NCBI GenBank assembly: GCA_903834185.1
Contig: CAILHX010000039.1
Span: 31,621-95,620, forward strand
Source: an uncultured Methylophilaceae bacterium
GTDB lineage: Bacteria > Pseudomonadota > Gammaproteobacteria > Burkholderiales > Methylophilaceae
Direction of reading: 5' to 3'
DNA: 64,000 bases
Part shown: piece by piece, positions 1 to 7,387 of the stretch
Position numbering within the stretch: position 1 is the first letter of the stretch
How the letters are laid out: each line of letters opens with the position of its first letter
The notes under the pieces: generated by a model
Database searches by the model: none
The model's input: only the letters and a program-made list of their open reading frames with translations
Told to the model about the DNA's origin: nothing
Program-made: the position numbers and the translations under genes

Positions 1-1
1 C

Positions 2-1075
2 ATCGTGTTGTCCGCGCTACCTCAGGATTACTCGGAATCGGTCTCGGCAGTGGTTGCTGTGGCGGCCAAGCTCAGAGATGCGATGACACCGCCTTTTCTC
101 ATCGGCGACATCAACATCATCATGACCAGCAGCATAGGCATCGCCATCAGCCCCGACGATGCCGATACCGTCGGCGAGCTATTGCGCAAGGCCGATACCG
201 CGATGTATCACGCCAAGAAGCAGGGACGCGACAACTACCAGTTCCACACCGAGCAGATGAACCTCGAGGCGCAAAAGCGCTTGTACATAGAACGCCAGTT
301 GCGCAGGGCGATCGAAGATACCGAATTCGAGATCCATTACCAGCCGCAAGTACTGAATAACGGTCAAATGGTGGGAGTGGAGGCCTTGTTGCGCTGGCCC
401 GACAGCCAGATCGAGACCGCGCGCGTGATCGCAGTCGCCGAAGAGACCGGCCTCATCGTTTCGCTGGGCTTATGGGTGCTGAAGCAGGCATGCAAACAGA
501 TGAAAGCCTGGGGAACCTCAGGTTTGCACAAGATCATTCCTTCAGTCGCGGTGAATGTAAGTCCCCGCCAGTTCCGGCAGATCAATTTCGTCGAAACACT
601 GGCAGAAGTACTGCGCAGCACCGGCCTTGATCCCTCCATGCTGGAGCTGGAGCTGACCGAAAGCTGTCTGATCGACGATGTTGCCGCCACCTCGATGAAA
701 CTCAACAAAATCAAGGAAATGGGCGTGAAGCTGTCGGTAGACGATTTCGGCACAGGCTATTCCTCGCTGTCCTATCTCAAGCACTTTCCGCTCGACACCC
801 TCAAGATCGACCGCTCTTTCGTTATGGATATCGAGCGCAACAGCAGCGATGCCACCATCACTTCCACCATCATCCTCATGGCGCAGTCATTAGGGCTGGG
901 GGTGATCGCCGAAGGCGTGGAATCGAACCGGCAACTGGATATCCTGCATTCATACGGCTGCAGGCATTATCAGGGTTTTCTGTTCAGCCGCGCAGTGTCG
1001 GCTGGCGATCTGGAGAGCAGGCTGACGCTATCGGCAGGCCTGATTTCGCCGACCAGACAACCGACTATTCAATAG
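2..1075 (+). CDS. GGDEF-EAL cyclic-di-GMP protein, 3' part
   Basis: The reading frame is open from the left edge, so the gene is truncated by the window. The first ~85 residues are the C-terminal half of a GGDEF domain (SSIGIAISPDDA, then KADTAMYHAKKQGRDNYQF). The GGDEF signature itself lies upstream and cannot be judged. An EAL phosphodiesterase domain follows, with the expected residues visible: EALLRW, VNVSPRQF, the ELTES glutamate, VDDFGTGYSSL, the LKIDRSFV lysine, IAEGVE and YQGFLFS. Because the metal ligands and the catalytic glutamate are kept, the EAL half is probably an active c-di-GMP phosphodiesterase that linearises the messenger to pGpG. Whether the GGDEF half makes c-di-GMP or is regulatory is unknown, as are any N-terminal sensor domains. 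Confidence 0.9.
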   Translation: MVLSALPQDYSESVSAVVAVAAKLRDAMTPPFLIGDINIIMTSSIGIAISPDDADTVGELLRKADTAMYHAKKQGRDNYQFHTEQMNLEAQKRLYIERQLRRAIEDTEFEIHYQPQVLNNGQMVGVEALLRWPDSQIETARVIAVAEETGLIVSLGLWVLKQACKQMKAWGTSGLHKIIPSVAVNVSPRQFRQINFVETLAEVLRSTGLDPSMLELELTESCLIDDVAATSMKLNKIKEMGVKLSVDDFGTGYSSLSYLKHFPLDTLKIDRSFVMDIERNSSDATITSTIILMAQSLGLGVIAEGVESNRQLDILHSYGCRHYQGFLFSRAVSAGDLESRLTLSAGLISPTRQPTIQ

Positions 1076-1104
1076 CTTGCACACAGGCATGCCACGATCT
1101 GAGG

Positions 1105-1110
1105 TATAAT
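1105..1110 (+). promoter_or_regulatory. Candidate -10 element upstream of the DEAD-box helicase
   Basis: A perfect TATAAT lies 130 bases before the helicase ATG. No convincing -35 hexamer sits at the usual distance; TTGCAC at 1077-1082 is 22 bases away. If used, it gives a 5' leader of over 120 bases, which would fit cold- or stress-controlled RNA helicases. Inferred from sequence only. Confidence 0.35.
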
Positions 1111-1240
1111 GCCGCCAGCGGTCACCATTCAGTCTCGGTGTTAATCTTATGCCGCTGCCATACCTGGTTTAAATCACTCCAATTCGCCTGAGACTGGCGC
1201 TCGCCTTGAGCGACAGGCCGATTATTTTCATTGGAAATAT

Positions 1241-2755
1241 ATGACTTTTGCATCTCTCGGCCTGTCCGAAGATATCGTCCGTGCCGTTACCGAGCACGGT
1301 TACACTGAACCCACCCCCATCCAGCTGCAAGCCATCCCCGCCGTATTGTCGGGTGGCGACCTGCTGGCCGGCGCACAGACCGGCACCGGCAAGACCGCAG
1401 GTTTTACCCTGCCCATCCTGCAACTGCTGAGTCAGAAGCCCGCCGCCAACCCCGGCAAAGGCCGCCCGCGCTGCCTCATGCTGACGCCTACCCGCGAACT
1501 GGCGGCGCAGATCGAAGCCTCGGTACAGACATATGGCAAATACGTGGACCTGAGCACCATGGTGATCTTCGGCGGCGTCAATGCCAACCCGCAGATCACA
1601 CGCCTGAAAAAACCGCTGGATATCCTGGTCGCCACGCCCGGCCGCCTGCTGGACCATGCCAACCAGAAGAACGTGGACTTGTCCGGCGTGGAGATTCTGG
1701 TGCTGGACGAAGCCGATCGCATGCTGGACATGGGCTTTATCCGCGACATCAAAAAGATACTCGCGCTATTGCCGAAACAGCGCCAGAACCTGCTGTTCTC
1801 CGCCACCTTCTCCGATGAGATCAAGGAGCTGACCGACAGCCTGCTGCACAATCCCGCCCTGATCGAAGTGGCGCGCCGCAATGCCACCGCCGAACTGATC
1901 AAGCAGAAAATCGTGCTGGTAGACCGGGAAAAGAAGCGCGACCTGCTGGCGCACCTTATCAAGGAACAAAACTGGTTCCAGGTACTGGTATTCACCCGCA
2001 CCAAACACGGTGCCAACCGTCTTGCCGAGCAACTGGACAAGGCCGGGATACCTTCGTTAGCCATACACGGCAACAAGAGCCAGGCCGCACGCACCCGTGC
2101 GCTCAAGGAATTCAAGGATGGCTCCCTGCAAGTACTGGTGGCTACCGACATCGCCGCGCGCGGCATCGACATCGCCGAATTGCCGCACGTGGTGAACTTC
2201 GAGCTGCCGCATGTGCCGGAAGACTACGTGCACCGTATCGGCCGTACCGGCCGTGCCGGAGTGGAGGGCGAGGCAATGTCACTCGTTTGCGTGGACGAAC
2301 ACAAGCTGCTCAGAGACATCGAACGCGTCATCAAGCGCGAATTCCCCAAGGAAATCATCCCCGGCTTCGAGCCCGACCTGAACGCCAGACCTGAACCCAT
2401 CATGAATGGACAGAATAGAGGTCAGGACGCAGGGCGCAATGACCGTGGCTCCAATCAAAGGCCCAACCGCAGCCCCGATGTTAATTCAGAACGGAGTGGC
2501 GGACGAAATGCCGGAAGGAATTCAGGACGCGGTTCTGAAAAAAGTCCTAGTAGAAATGCCGAGCGCAATCCCAGCCAGCGCCAGGGTCAAGGGCAGGGAC
2601 AGCGCCATGCACCAACCCATAGTCAGCTGCGCAGCACTGGTAATATCGGTGGCGGCGAGGGCAGAGAAGTCGATGGCAATAGAGCGCAGCCCACCAAGGT
2701 GATCGACGGCAACCGCGGCGGAGCGCTGCACCGTAGCGGCGGGCGTCATCGCTGA
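1241..2755 (+). CDS. rhlE: DEAD-box ATP-dependent RNA helicase, RhlE type
   Basis: ATP-dependent RNA helicase of the RhlE branch, likely acting in ribosome assembly, RNA decay or cold adaptation. All core motifs are visible in order: Q motif ([14 protein letters not shown], then PTPIQ), [58 protein letters not shown] and HRIGRTGR. The two RecA-like lobes cover about residues 1-370. After residue ~385 comes a low-complexity tail rich in Gly, Arg, Asn, Ser and Gln ([22 protein letters not shown]), a common RNA-binding extension in this group. The start follows a weak GGAA site and agrees with the usual family N-terminus. The exact paralogue name is less certain than the family. Confidence 0.93.
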   Translation: MTFASLGLSEDIVRAVTEHGYTEPTPIQLQAIPAVLSGGDLLAGAQTGTGKTAGFTLPILQLLSQKPAANPGKGRPRCLMLTPTRELAAQIEASVQTYGKYVDLSTMVIFGGVNANPQITRLKKPLDILVATPGRLLDHANQKNVDLSGVEILVLDEADRMLDMGFIRDIKKILALLPKQRQNLLFSATFSDEIKELTDSLLHNPALIEVARRNATAELIKQKIVLVDREKKRDLLAHLIKEQNWFQVLVFTRTKHGANRLAEQLDKAGIPSLAIHGNKSQAARTRALKEFKDGSLQVLVATDIAARGIDIAELPHVVNFELPHVPEDYVHRIGRTGRAGVEGEAMSLVCVDEHKLLRDIERVIKREFPKEIIPGFEPDLNARPEPIMNGQNRGQDAGRNDRGSNQRPNRSPDVNSERSGGRNAGRNSGRGSEKSPSRNAERNPSQRQGQGQGQRHAPTHSQLRSTGNIGGGEGREVDGNRAQPTKVIDGNRGGALHRSGGRHR

Positions 2756-2768
2756 TGAGTGCTAACAG

Positions 2769-2785
2769 CGTCATATGCTATGACG
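2769..2785. repeat. Short perfect hairpin after the helicase gene
   Basis: CGTCATA and TATGACG form a 7-bp stem with a 3-base loop, 13 bases past the helicase stop. There is no T-tract, so it is not a clear intrinsic terminator. It marks the boundary between core DNA and the decayed islet. Confidence 0.35.
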
Positions 2786-2843
2786 TAGCAAATGCACAAG
2801 ATTAATTGGTAACGCGTAACTAACATGTCGGCATGATGAATGT

Positions 2844-3503
2844 ATGCCAGCTTCAAATTCAAGTCCGGAGGTTCCTGAAAACAATAAGGTGCTATCCGGG
2901 CTTATTTCTTCTCCAAATTCATTCCGCATTGCAAATCCCGAGCATGTTAAAAGTCGAGTCGCAGAATTAAGCCGGCGTTCTGAAGACATAAAATCCAGGC
3001 TTGCAGGGACACTTAAAAAGCTATGGAATCCCGATCGGAATCTGGCGCCGATATCAAATCTAGCGTCTTTCCTACCCCTCAGAACAAGATTCCCAAACTT
3101 CTCTGAAGCAATAGATCTTTTTGATGGCAATGCGATAGGTCTTAGCATGCTTGGGCTGCCCCTTGAGGTTACACACATTTTGCTCTTGGGTGAGCCCGGT
3201 CTTGGCAAAACCAAATTTGTCAGCGAGCTGGCCAAAGTCCTGCAGCTCCCCTATTTCGAACTCTCCCTGGCAACCATAACATCGTCATTTGTATTGTCTG
3301 GCGGCGATCTCCAGTGGGATTAAGGATCGGTGGGGTTCATTGCCAAATCCATGGCTGAAAGCGCTGTTGTTAACCCCATTCTACTTATTGATGAGATCGA
3401 TAAGGCAGCAGGAGATGCCAGATTCAATCCCATGGGTCCGTTTTATTCGTTGCTAGAACCGCATTATGCATCCAGATTATCCCCTTTTGCATTAAGGAAT
3501 TAA
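2844..3503 (+). pseudogene. AAA+ ATPase (Lon-like) remnant with in-frame stop
   Basis: An open frame of 159 codons carries a Walker A motif (LLLGEPGLGKTKF), preceded by text typical of AAA+ ATPases related to Lon. It ends at TAA 3321-3323, right after SGGDLQWD. The same frame then continues for 59 codons with recognisable family sequence, including Walker B (NPILLIDEIDKAAGD) and the conserved FYSLLEPHYASRL, before stopping at 3501-3503. No sensor 2, C-terminal lid or protease part follows. So the gene has a nonsense codon between Walker A and Walker B and has also lost its 3' half. Sequence around it is AT-richer than the flanks. Stop-codon readthrough could not rescue it because of the truncation. 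Confidence 0.8.
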
Positions 3504-3569
3504 CAGATTACGCTTATTTATATTTACATACTAGATAGCTCTTTAATCATGATTACTTTCAATTAGCTT

Positions 3570-4235
3570 CTAAAGACCATGATGGTTCTTATTTACAAAC
3601 ATCCCAACGATCACGAACAGCCAGAAGAACGCGCCAATAGCGATCACAATCTTATTGTTTCTGGTGATCTCGTCATTGTGCTTAAAATCACGGTTATTCC
3701 TAGCATTTACCGCCAATGCCGCGTTATTCACAATCATGACAGGCCAGAAAGTCAGCACGCTCAGCAAACTAAAAGGGTCTGGCAACCCGGAGCAAAGGTT
3801 CAGCATGAAGAATGCGATCGCCAGATTGCCGATGGGCAGGTCATTGTAGGTTTCAATGCTGGCAACCGATCTCTTAATCTCTTTGAAGCAGCTATAAGCC
3901 CATATCGGCGAGAACAACGAGCGTGCCGCAGGCATGATCTTGCTGCCCGCGTAATGCTGTTTGATGGCAGTCCAGTTCTTGTAGAACCAGTAGATCTCGT
4001 AAAGCGAGAATGTGCATACGCACATCAACACCAACTTCTGGTTAGAGGCCGTAAAGTATTGTTTTACGCCATCAGTGTTTTCGGCTGCGCTGGTTGCATC
4101 ATTATGCGCGATCTTTCTGTATTGCTCGATCTCATGTTCCGTCGCAGCAGACGGGCATTCGCATCGTGAGCAAGCGGTTGACTCAGGCGGGTTGGTTTGA
4201 CCGCAAGCCGGACAGACCCAATTGTTATTTTCCAT
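3570..4235 (-). CDS. Zinc-ribbon membrane protein (DUF4234-like)
   Basis: 221 residues. The N-terminus is a rubredoxin/RanBP-like zinc ribbon with four cysteines in two CxxC pairs (CPACGQ, CSRCECP). A polar linker follows, then a hydrophobic part beginning KLVLMCVCTFSLYEIYWFYKNW, which resembles DUF4234-type membrane proteins. Three to four transmembrane helices are likely (around residues 65-85, 125-165 and 195-215). No enzymatic motif is visible and the function is unknown. It is the only intact gene between two pseudogenes, and it points opposite to both. A second, unrelated zinc-ribbon membrane protein lies at 20072. Cytoplasmic placement of the ribbon is an inference. Confidence 0.7.
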   Translation of the reverse strand: MENNNWVCPACGQTNPPESTACSRCECPSAATEHEIEQYRKIAHNDATSAAENTDGVKQYFTASNQKLVLMCVCTFSLYEIYWFYKNWTAIKQHYAGSKIMPAARSLFSPIWAYSCFKEIKRSVASIETYNDLPIGNLAIAFFMLNLCSGLPDPFSLLSVLTFWPVMIVNNAALAVNARNNRDFKHNDEITRNNKIVIAIGAFFWLFVIVGMFVNKNHHGL

Positions 4236-4338
4236 AAATTCTTCAGTCCTACTGGTGAGTGCTAAATTGGTCGAGGGCTAAACTACCACACCTTGTTTAT
4301 TAAAGCCAAAATCACGTGATTACATATGGAGAGGTTCC

Positions 4339-4730
4339 ATGGAGACCAAGCAGTGTAGCGCCTGTGGTAATGCTTTTAAGCCACGCCCCAAGTTCCCAAC
4401 CAATGCTATTGCCCGAACCTAGATTGCCAACGTACGCGACGACGACGACGGCAATCTGCCAAACTGCAAAATGATTCCGATTGTCGCGATAACCAAACTC
4501 GCGCAAATAAATCGTGGAATAAGCGAAATCCAGATTATTGGGAAAAATACTGCAAAACAAATCAGGAATATGTTGATCGTAATCGGGTACTGCAACGTAA
4601 ACGTAACGCCAAGCGTAATAAAGACGCTATTGCAAAAATGGATATGTGGATTTGCAGACGTTATATTGTAGCTGCTAGCCATGGTAGAAGATGGGAATTA
4701 GTCGATTTAGAAATTTTGATTGTCTCCTAA
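4339..4730 (+). pseudogene. Frameshifted Cys-motif protein of unknown function
   Basis: ATG at 4339 follows a good ribosome site (GGAGAGG, 4328-4334) and encodes METKQCSACGNAFKPRPKFP before a TAG at 4420. From about 4422 another frame carries the expected continuation: DCQRTRRRRRQSAKLQNDSD, then RNPDYWEKYCKTNQEYVDRN, ending at TAA 4728-4730. This matches a widespread short bacterial family with the pattern CxxCGxxFxPRP ... CxxxRRRRWQxxKxxxDPDYRxNQ; that assignment is from memory of the family and could not be searched. A single indel near 4400-4421, probably with loss of the YCS-type segment, broke the gene. Confidence 0.6.
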
Positions 4731-4772
4731 CGAAGACAATGTTGATAAATTATCTAGAAGATTCGGGGCGGT

Positions 4773-5669
4773 TCAAATCGCTCTGTTATCAGCACTCATC
4801 AATAGACGATTCAGAACACTGGGCTGGTATCGATGGGGTAGAGTAATGGCATAGAAGTGTTCCATAAGTTCAGATGAAACACCAACCATAACCAGATGCC
4901 CGCTCTGCAATTCATCTTGCACAACCACTTCGGGCAACAGTGCAAGCCAGCCGCTATCGCGCGCTAGCAAACGCAACATGGCCATATCATCGACTTCTGC
5001 ACGCACGTTTGGAACAACTGCGTGCGTGGTACATAACGCATCAAATCTTGCTCTAGCTGAATGGCGCCTCCCAGGCAAGGCCATCTCAATCCCATGCAGA
5101 TCATCAGGAATTCTCAAATGACGTCCGTTCCAGACTTTTTCCATGCCAACTAGTGACATGGGTTGGCTTCCTAGTTGGCGACAATGCAAAGGCCTCTCCT
5201 GATTTGTTGGTACAGCTTCGCTTGCCAGCACAATGTCTAGTTCATGGTGCAGCAATCGTTCCAAAAGGTCATCCAGAAGTCCAGATTCGAGAGTCAATAA
5301 CAAAGTTGGGTCTGAAAGTAGCGGGCGAAGCCAATTTTCCTGATAGTTGCGGGATAAGGTTGCCACGCTACCGATACGCAAGCGTATGACCCCTTCTTTT
5401 TGCCCTTTAAGGCGTCCCAGAAGCTCGGATGCAAGGTCGAATATCCCATCCCCATAATCCATGACCAAATGACCGGTGGCAGTAAGTTTTAGCCTGCGAC
5501 CCTCGCGGACAAAAAGTGGTTCTCCAAGACCTTGTTCCAGTTGACGAATTTGCGCAGAAAGCGCTGATTGTGAAATGTGCAATTCTCTCGCAGCACGACT
5601 GAGATGCCCCAGCTTGGCAACGTACCAGAAGTAGTAAAGGTGATGAAAGTTGAGTCGATTGACGTCCAT
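4773..5669 (-). CDS. LysR-family regulator next to dabBA (NhaR-like)
   Basis: 298-residue transcription factor. An N-terminal winged helix-turn-helix spans about residues 5-65 (FHHLYYFWYVAKLGHLSRAA, then ISQSALSAQIRQLEQGLGEP). A periplasmic-binding-protein-like effector domain fills the rest. The HLYYFWYVAK start is typical of the NhaR-like subgroup. It is divergent from dabB with only 98 bases between start codons, the classic layout for a LysR regulator of the neighbouring operon. LysR genes are commonly found beside DabAB operons, so it probably senses a carbon-status metabolite; the ligand is not deducible. A set of evenly spaced half-sites lies in the shared intergenic region. No strong ribosome site precedes the ATG. 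Confidence 0.9.
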   Translation of the reverse strand: MDVNRLNFHHLYYFWYVAKLGHLSRAARELHISQSALSAQIRQLEQGLGEPLFVREGRRLKLTATGHLVMDYGDGIFDLASELLGRLKGQKEGVIRLRIGSVATLSRNYQENWLRPLLSDPTLLLTLESGLLDDLLERLLHHELDIVLASEAVPTNQERPLHCRQLGSQPMSLVGMEKVWNGRHLRIPDDLHGIEMALPGRRHSARARFDALCTTHAVVPNVRAEVDDMAMLRLLARDSGWLALLPEVVVQDELQSGHLVMVGVSSELMEHFYAITLPHRYQPSVLNRLLMSADNRAI

Positions 5670-5670
5670 T

Positions 5671-5720
5671 CGTTCTATTTTATATTAAATAACGTTCTTA
5701 TATATATATTTTACAGAACG
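5671..5720. promoter_or_regulatory. Candidate LysR operator with three 22-bp-spaced half-sites
   Basis: CGTTCT occurs at 5671-5676 and again at 5693-5698; its reverse complement AGAACG is at 5715-5720. Start-to-start spacing is exactly 22 bp both times, two helical turns, so all three lie on one DNA face. The second and third copies bracket a 28-bp AT-rich dyad. The array abuts the LysR start codon, which suggests autorepression plus control of dabB. Seen directly; the binding protein is inferred. Confidence 0.5.
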
Positions 5721-5767
5721 CAAATGCCTCGGCATGATATGAGCCATTCAATATACGGAATTTCATT

Positions 5768-7375
5768 ATGAACTACATCGCTTTCCTGGAATCTTCGCTG
5801 GCCTTGATTCCATTCGGTTTAATGATGATTTCTTTGGCTACCATCAGGTTGCTGAAAGGCAACTCCCCGAAGATTTGGTCTGTACTGCTGAAGCTCAGTC
5901 TGTTGGCCAGCCTTACCGCCTCTTTTTCCCTGGGACTGCAGCTCAGTCAATCCACTGAGTATGGAGCCTACAGTCAAATTATGCCTGGCCTTGGTATCGG
6001 GTTGATGGGCGCTTGGTTCACTTTATTGATCCAGGGCCTCGGTACCATAATAACCGCTTTTTCCCAGCGCTATCTAGAGGGCGAGCCAGGTCAGGAACGA
6101 TATGTGGCAGCGCTTTCCGCGGTCTTGGCCGCTGTGCAGTTACTGGTGGTTGCCGACCATTGGATAATTCTGATCGGTGCTTGGGTAGGGACTGGGTTCG
6201 CGTTGCAGCGTCTACTCTGTTTCTACAATGACCGTCCTTTTGCAGTTCTAGCTGCGCACAAAAAATTCCTGGCAGACCGCCTCGCCGACGTTTTTCTGGT
6301 ATGCGCGGCATGCATCGCAACTAATGAGGTGGGAAGCGGATCAATTTCAGTTCTGCTTCATCACGTAGTTGTGCACGGAGCCAGCAACTACATGCAGATT
6401 TGTGCTGCGTTACTCGTTCTGGCAGTAGCGATTCGCACCGCAATGCTGCCGGTACACGGGTGGCTAATTCAGGTGATGGAGGCACCGACCCCGGTATCTG
6501 CATTATTGCACGCTGGCGTGGTCAATCTGGGTGGTTATGTCATGATCCGTTTCTCACCACTTTTAGAGCTGGTGACCACTGCCCAGACCTTGCTAGTCGT
6601 AGTTGGATTATCGACCGCCATTCTGGCCGGTTTTGTCATGCTGACACGCATCAGCATCAAAGTCAGGCTTGCATGGTCAACGCTGGCGCAGATGGGCTTC
6701 ATGGTGCTCGAATGCGGCTTGGGCCTCTATCAGTTGGCAGCGTTACATCTCATCGGGCACTCTCTTTACAAGGCACATGCTTTTCTTAGCGCAGGTGAAA
6801 CAGTGAGGTCTATGCGTTTTAGCGAAATGCGTGGTACATGGCGGCCTCTGCCCTGGAATATGCTGCTAGCCCCTGTGCTGTCTTCGGCTCTAGTGTTCAC
6901 AATCAGCTCATTCGCAACCGGGTTGATGCGAATGCACTGGCCGTGGTGGTGGAACGCTGTATTGGCCATGGCCTGGGCTCCAATACTGTGGATACGAGTA
7001 GATAGAATGAGGTTCACGGTCGTGTCACAACGTTTACTCCATGGATGTTTTCTGGTCGTTCTGATGACAGTTTTGGCCTATGTCGGACATGCTTTACCCA
7101 TGGGTGTCTCAACATTCCCTCATGGCGTTCATGGTCAGTTCACTCTGGCAGCCATGATCCTGGTCTACTTTGGTACGGCGGCTATGCAAATGTCGGAGTG
7201 GAAACATTTGCTAGAGCCGCTTCGGCGTCAAAGCTATGCAGGTTTTTATCTTGATGAAGCCTACACCAGGCTGGCGCTTCACTTTTGGCCAGTAAAACTG
7301 CCAACCAACTATCAGCCCCTTGATGCAAAACCAAAAGTGGCGGTTGCGCGCGTGCAGAAATTACTTCTGCCTTGA
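5768..7375 (+). CDS. dabB: DabB-like membrane subunit of DAB carbon uptake complex
   Basis: 535-residue polytopic membrane protein of the proton-conducting NuoL/MrpA-like family. The diagnostic stretch HGWLIQVMEAPTPVSALLHA, followed by GVVNLGGYVMIRF, is present, along with many hydrophobic helices (roughly 13 or more). It lies 12 bases upstream of a DUF2309 gene, the pairing that defines the DAB (DABs accumulate bicarbonate) two-protein complex. There the membrane subunit is thought to couple a cation gradient to vectorial CO2 hydration by DabA. No other NADH dehydrogenase genes are nearby, which argues against a respiratory complex I role. The ATG is preceded by CGGAA at 8 bases. Transcription probably starts in the LysR intergenic region. 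Confidence 0.9.
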   Translation: MNYIAFLESSLALIPFGLMMISLATIRLLKGNSPKIWSVLLKLSLLASLTASFSLGLQLSQSTEYGAYSQIMPGLGIGLMGAWFTLLIQGLGTIITAFSQRYLEGEPGQERYVAALSAVLAAVQLLVVADHWIILIGAWVGTGFALQRLLCFYNDRPFAVLAAHKKFLADRLADVFLVCAACIATNEVGSGSISVLLHHVVVHGASNYMQICAALLVLAVAIRTAMLPVHGWLIQVMEAPTPVSALLHAGVVNLGGYVMIRFSPLLELVTTAQTLLVVVGLSTAILAGFVMLTRISIKVRLAWSTLAQMGFMVLECGLGLYQLAALHLIGHSLYKAHAFLSAGETVRSMRFSEMRGTWRPLPWNMLLAPVLSSALVFTISSFATGLMRMHWPWWWNAVLAMAWAPILWIRVDRMRFTVVSQRLLHGCFLVVLMTVLAYVGHALPMGVSTFPHGVHGQFTLAAMILVYFGTAAMQMSEWKHLLEPLRRQSYAGFYLDEAYTRLALHFWPVKLPTNYQPLDAKPKVAVARVQKLLLP

Positions 7376-7387
7376 CTAGGAGCTTAT

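Noticed and set aside
2399..2752. Helicase tail as a tandem-repeat or recombination hot spot
   Set aside because: The repeats are irregular Arg/Gly/Asn-rich codons, the usual RhlE tail, not DNA-level tandem repeats.
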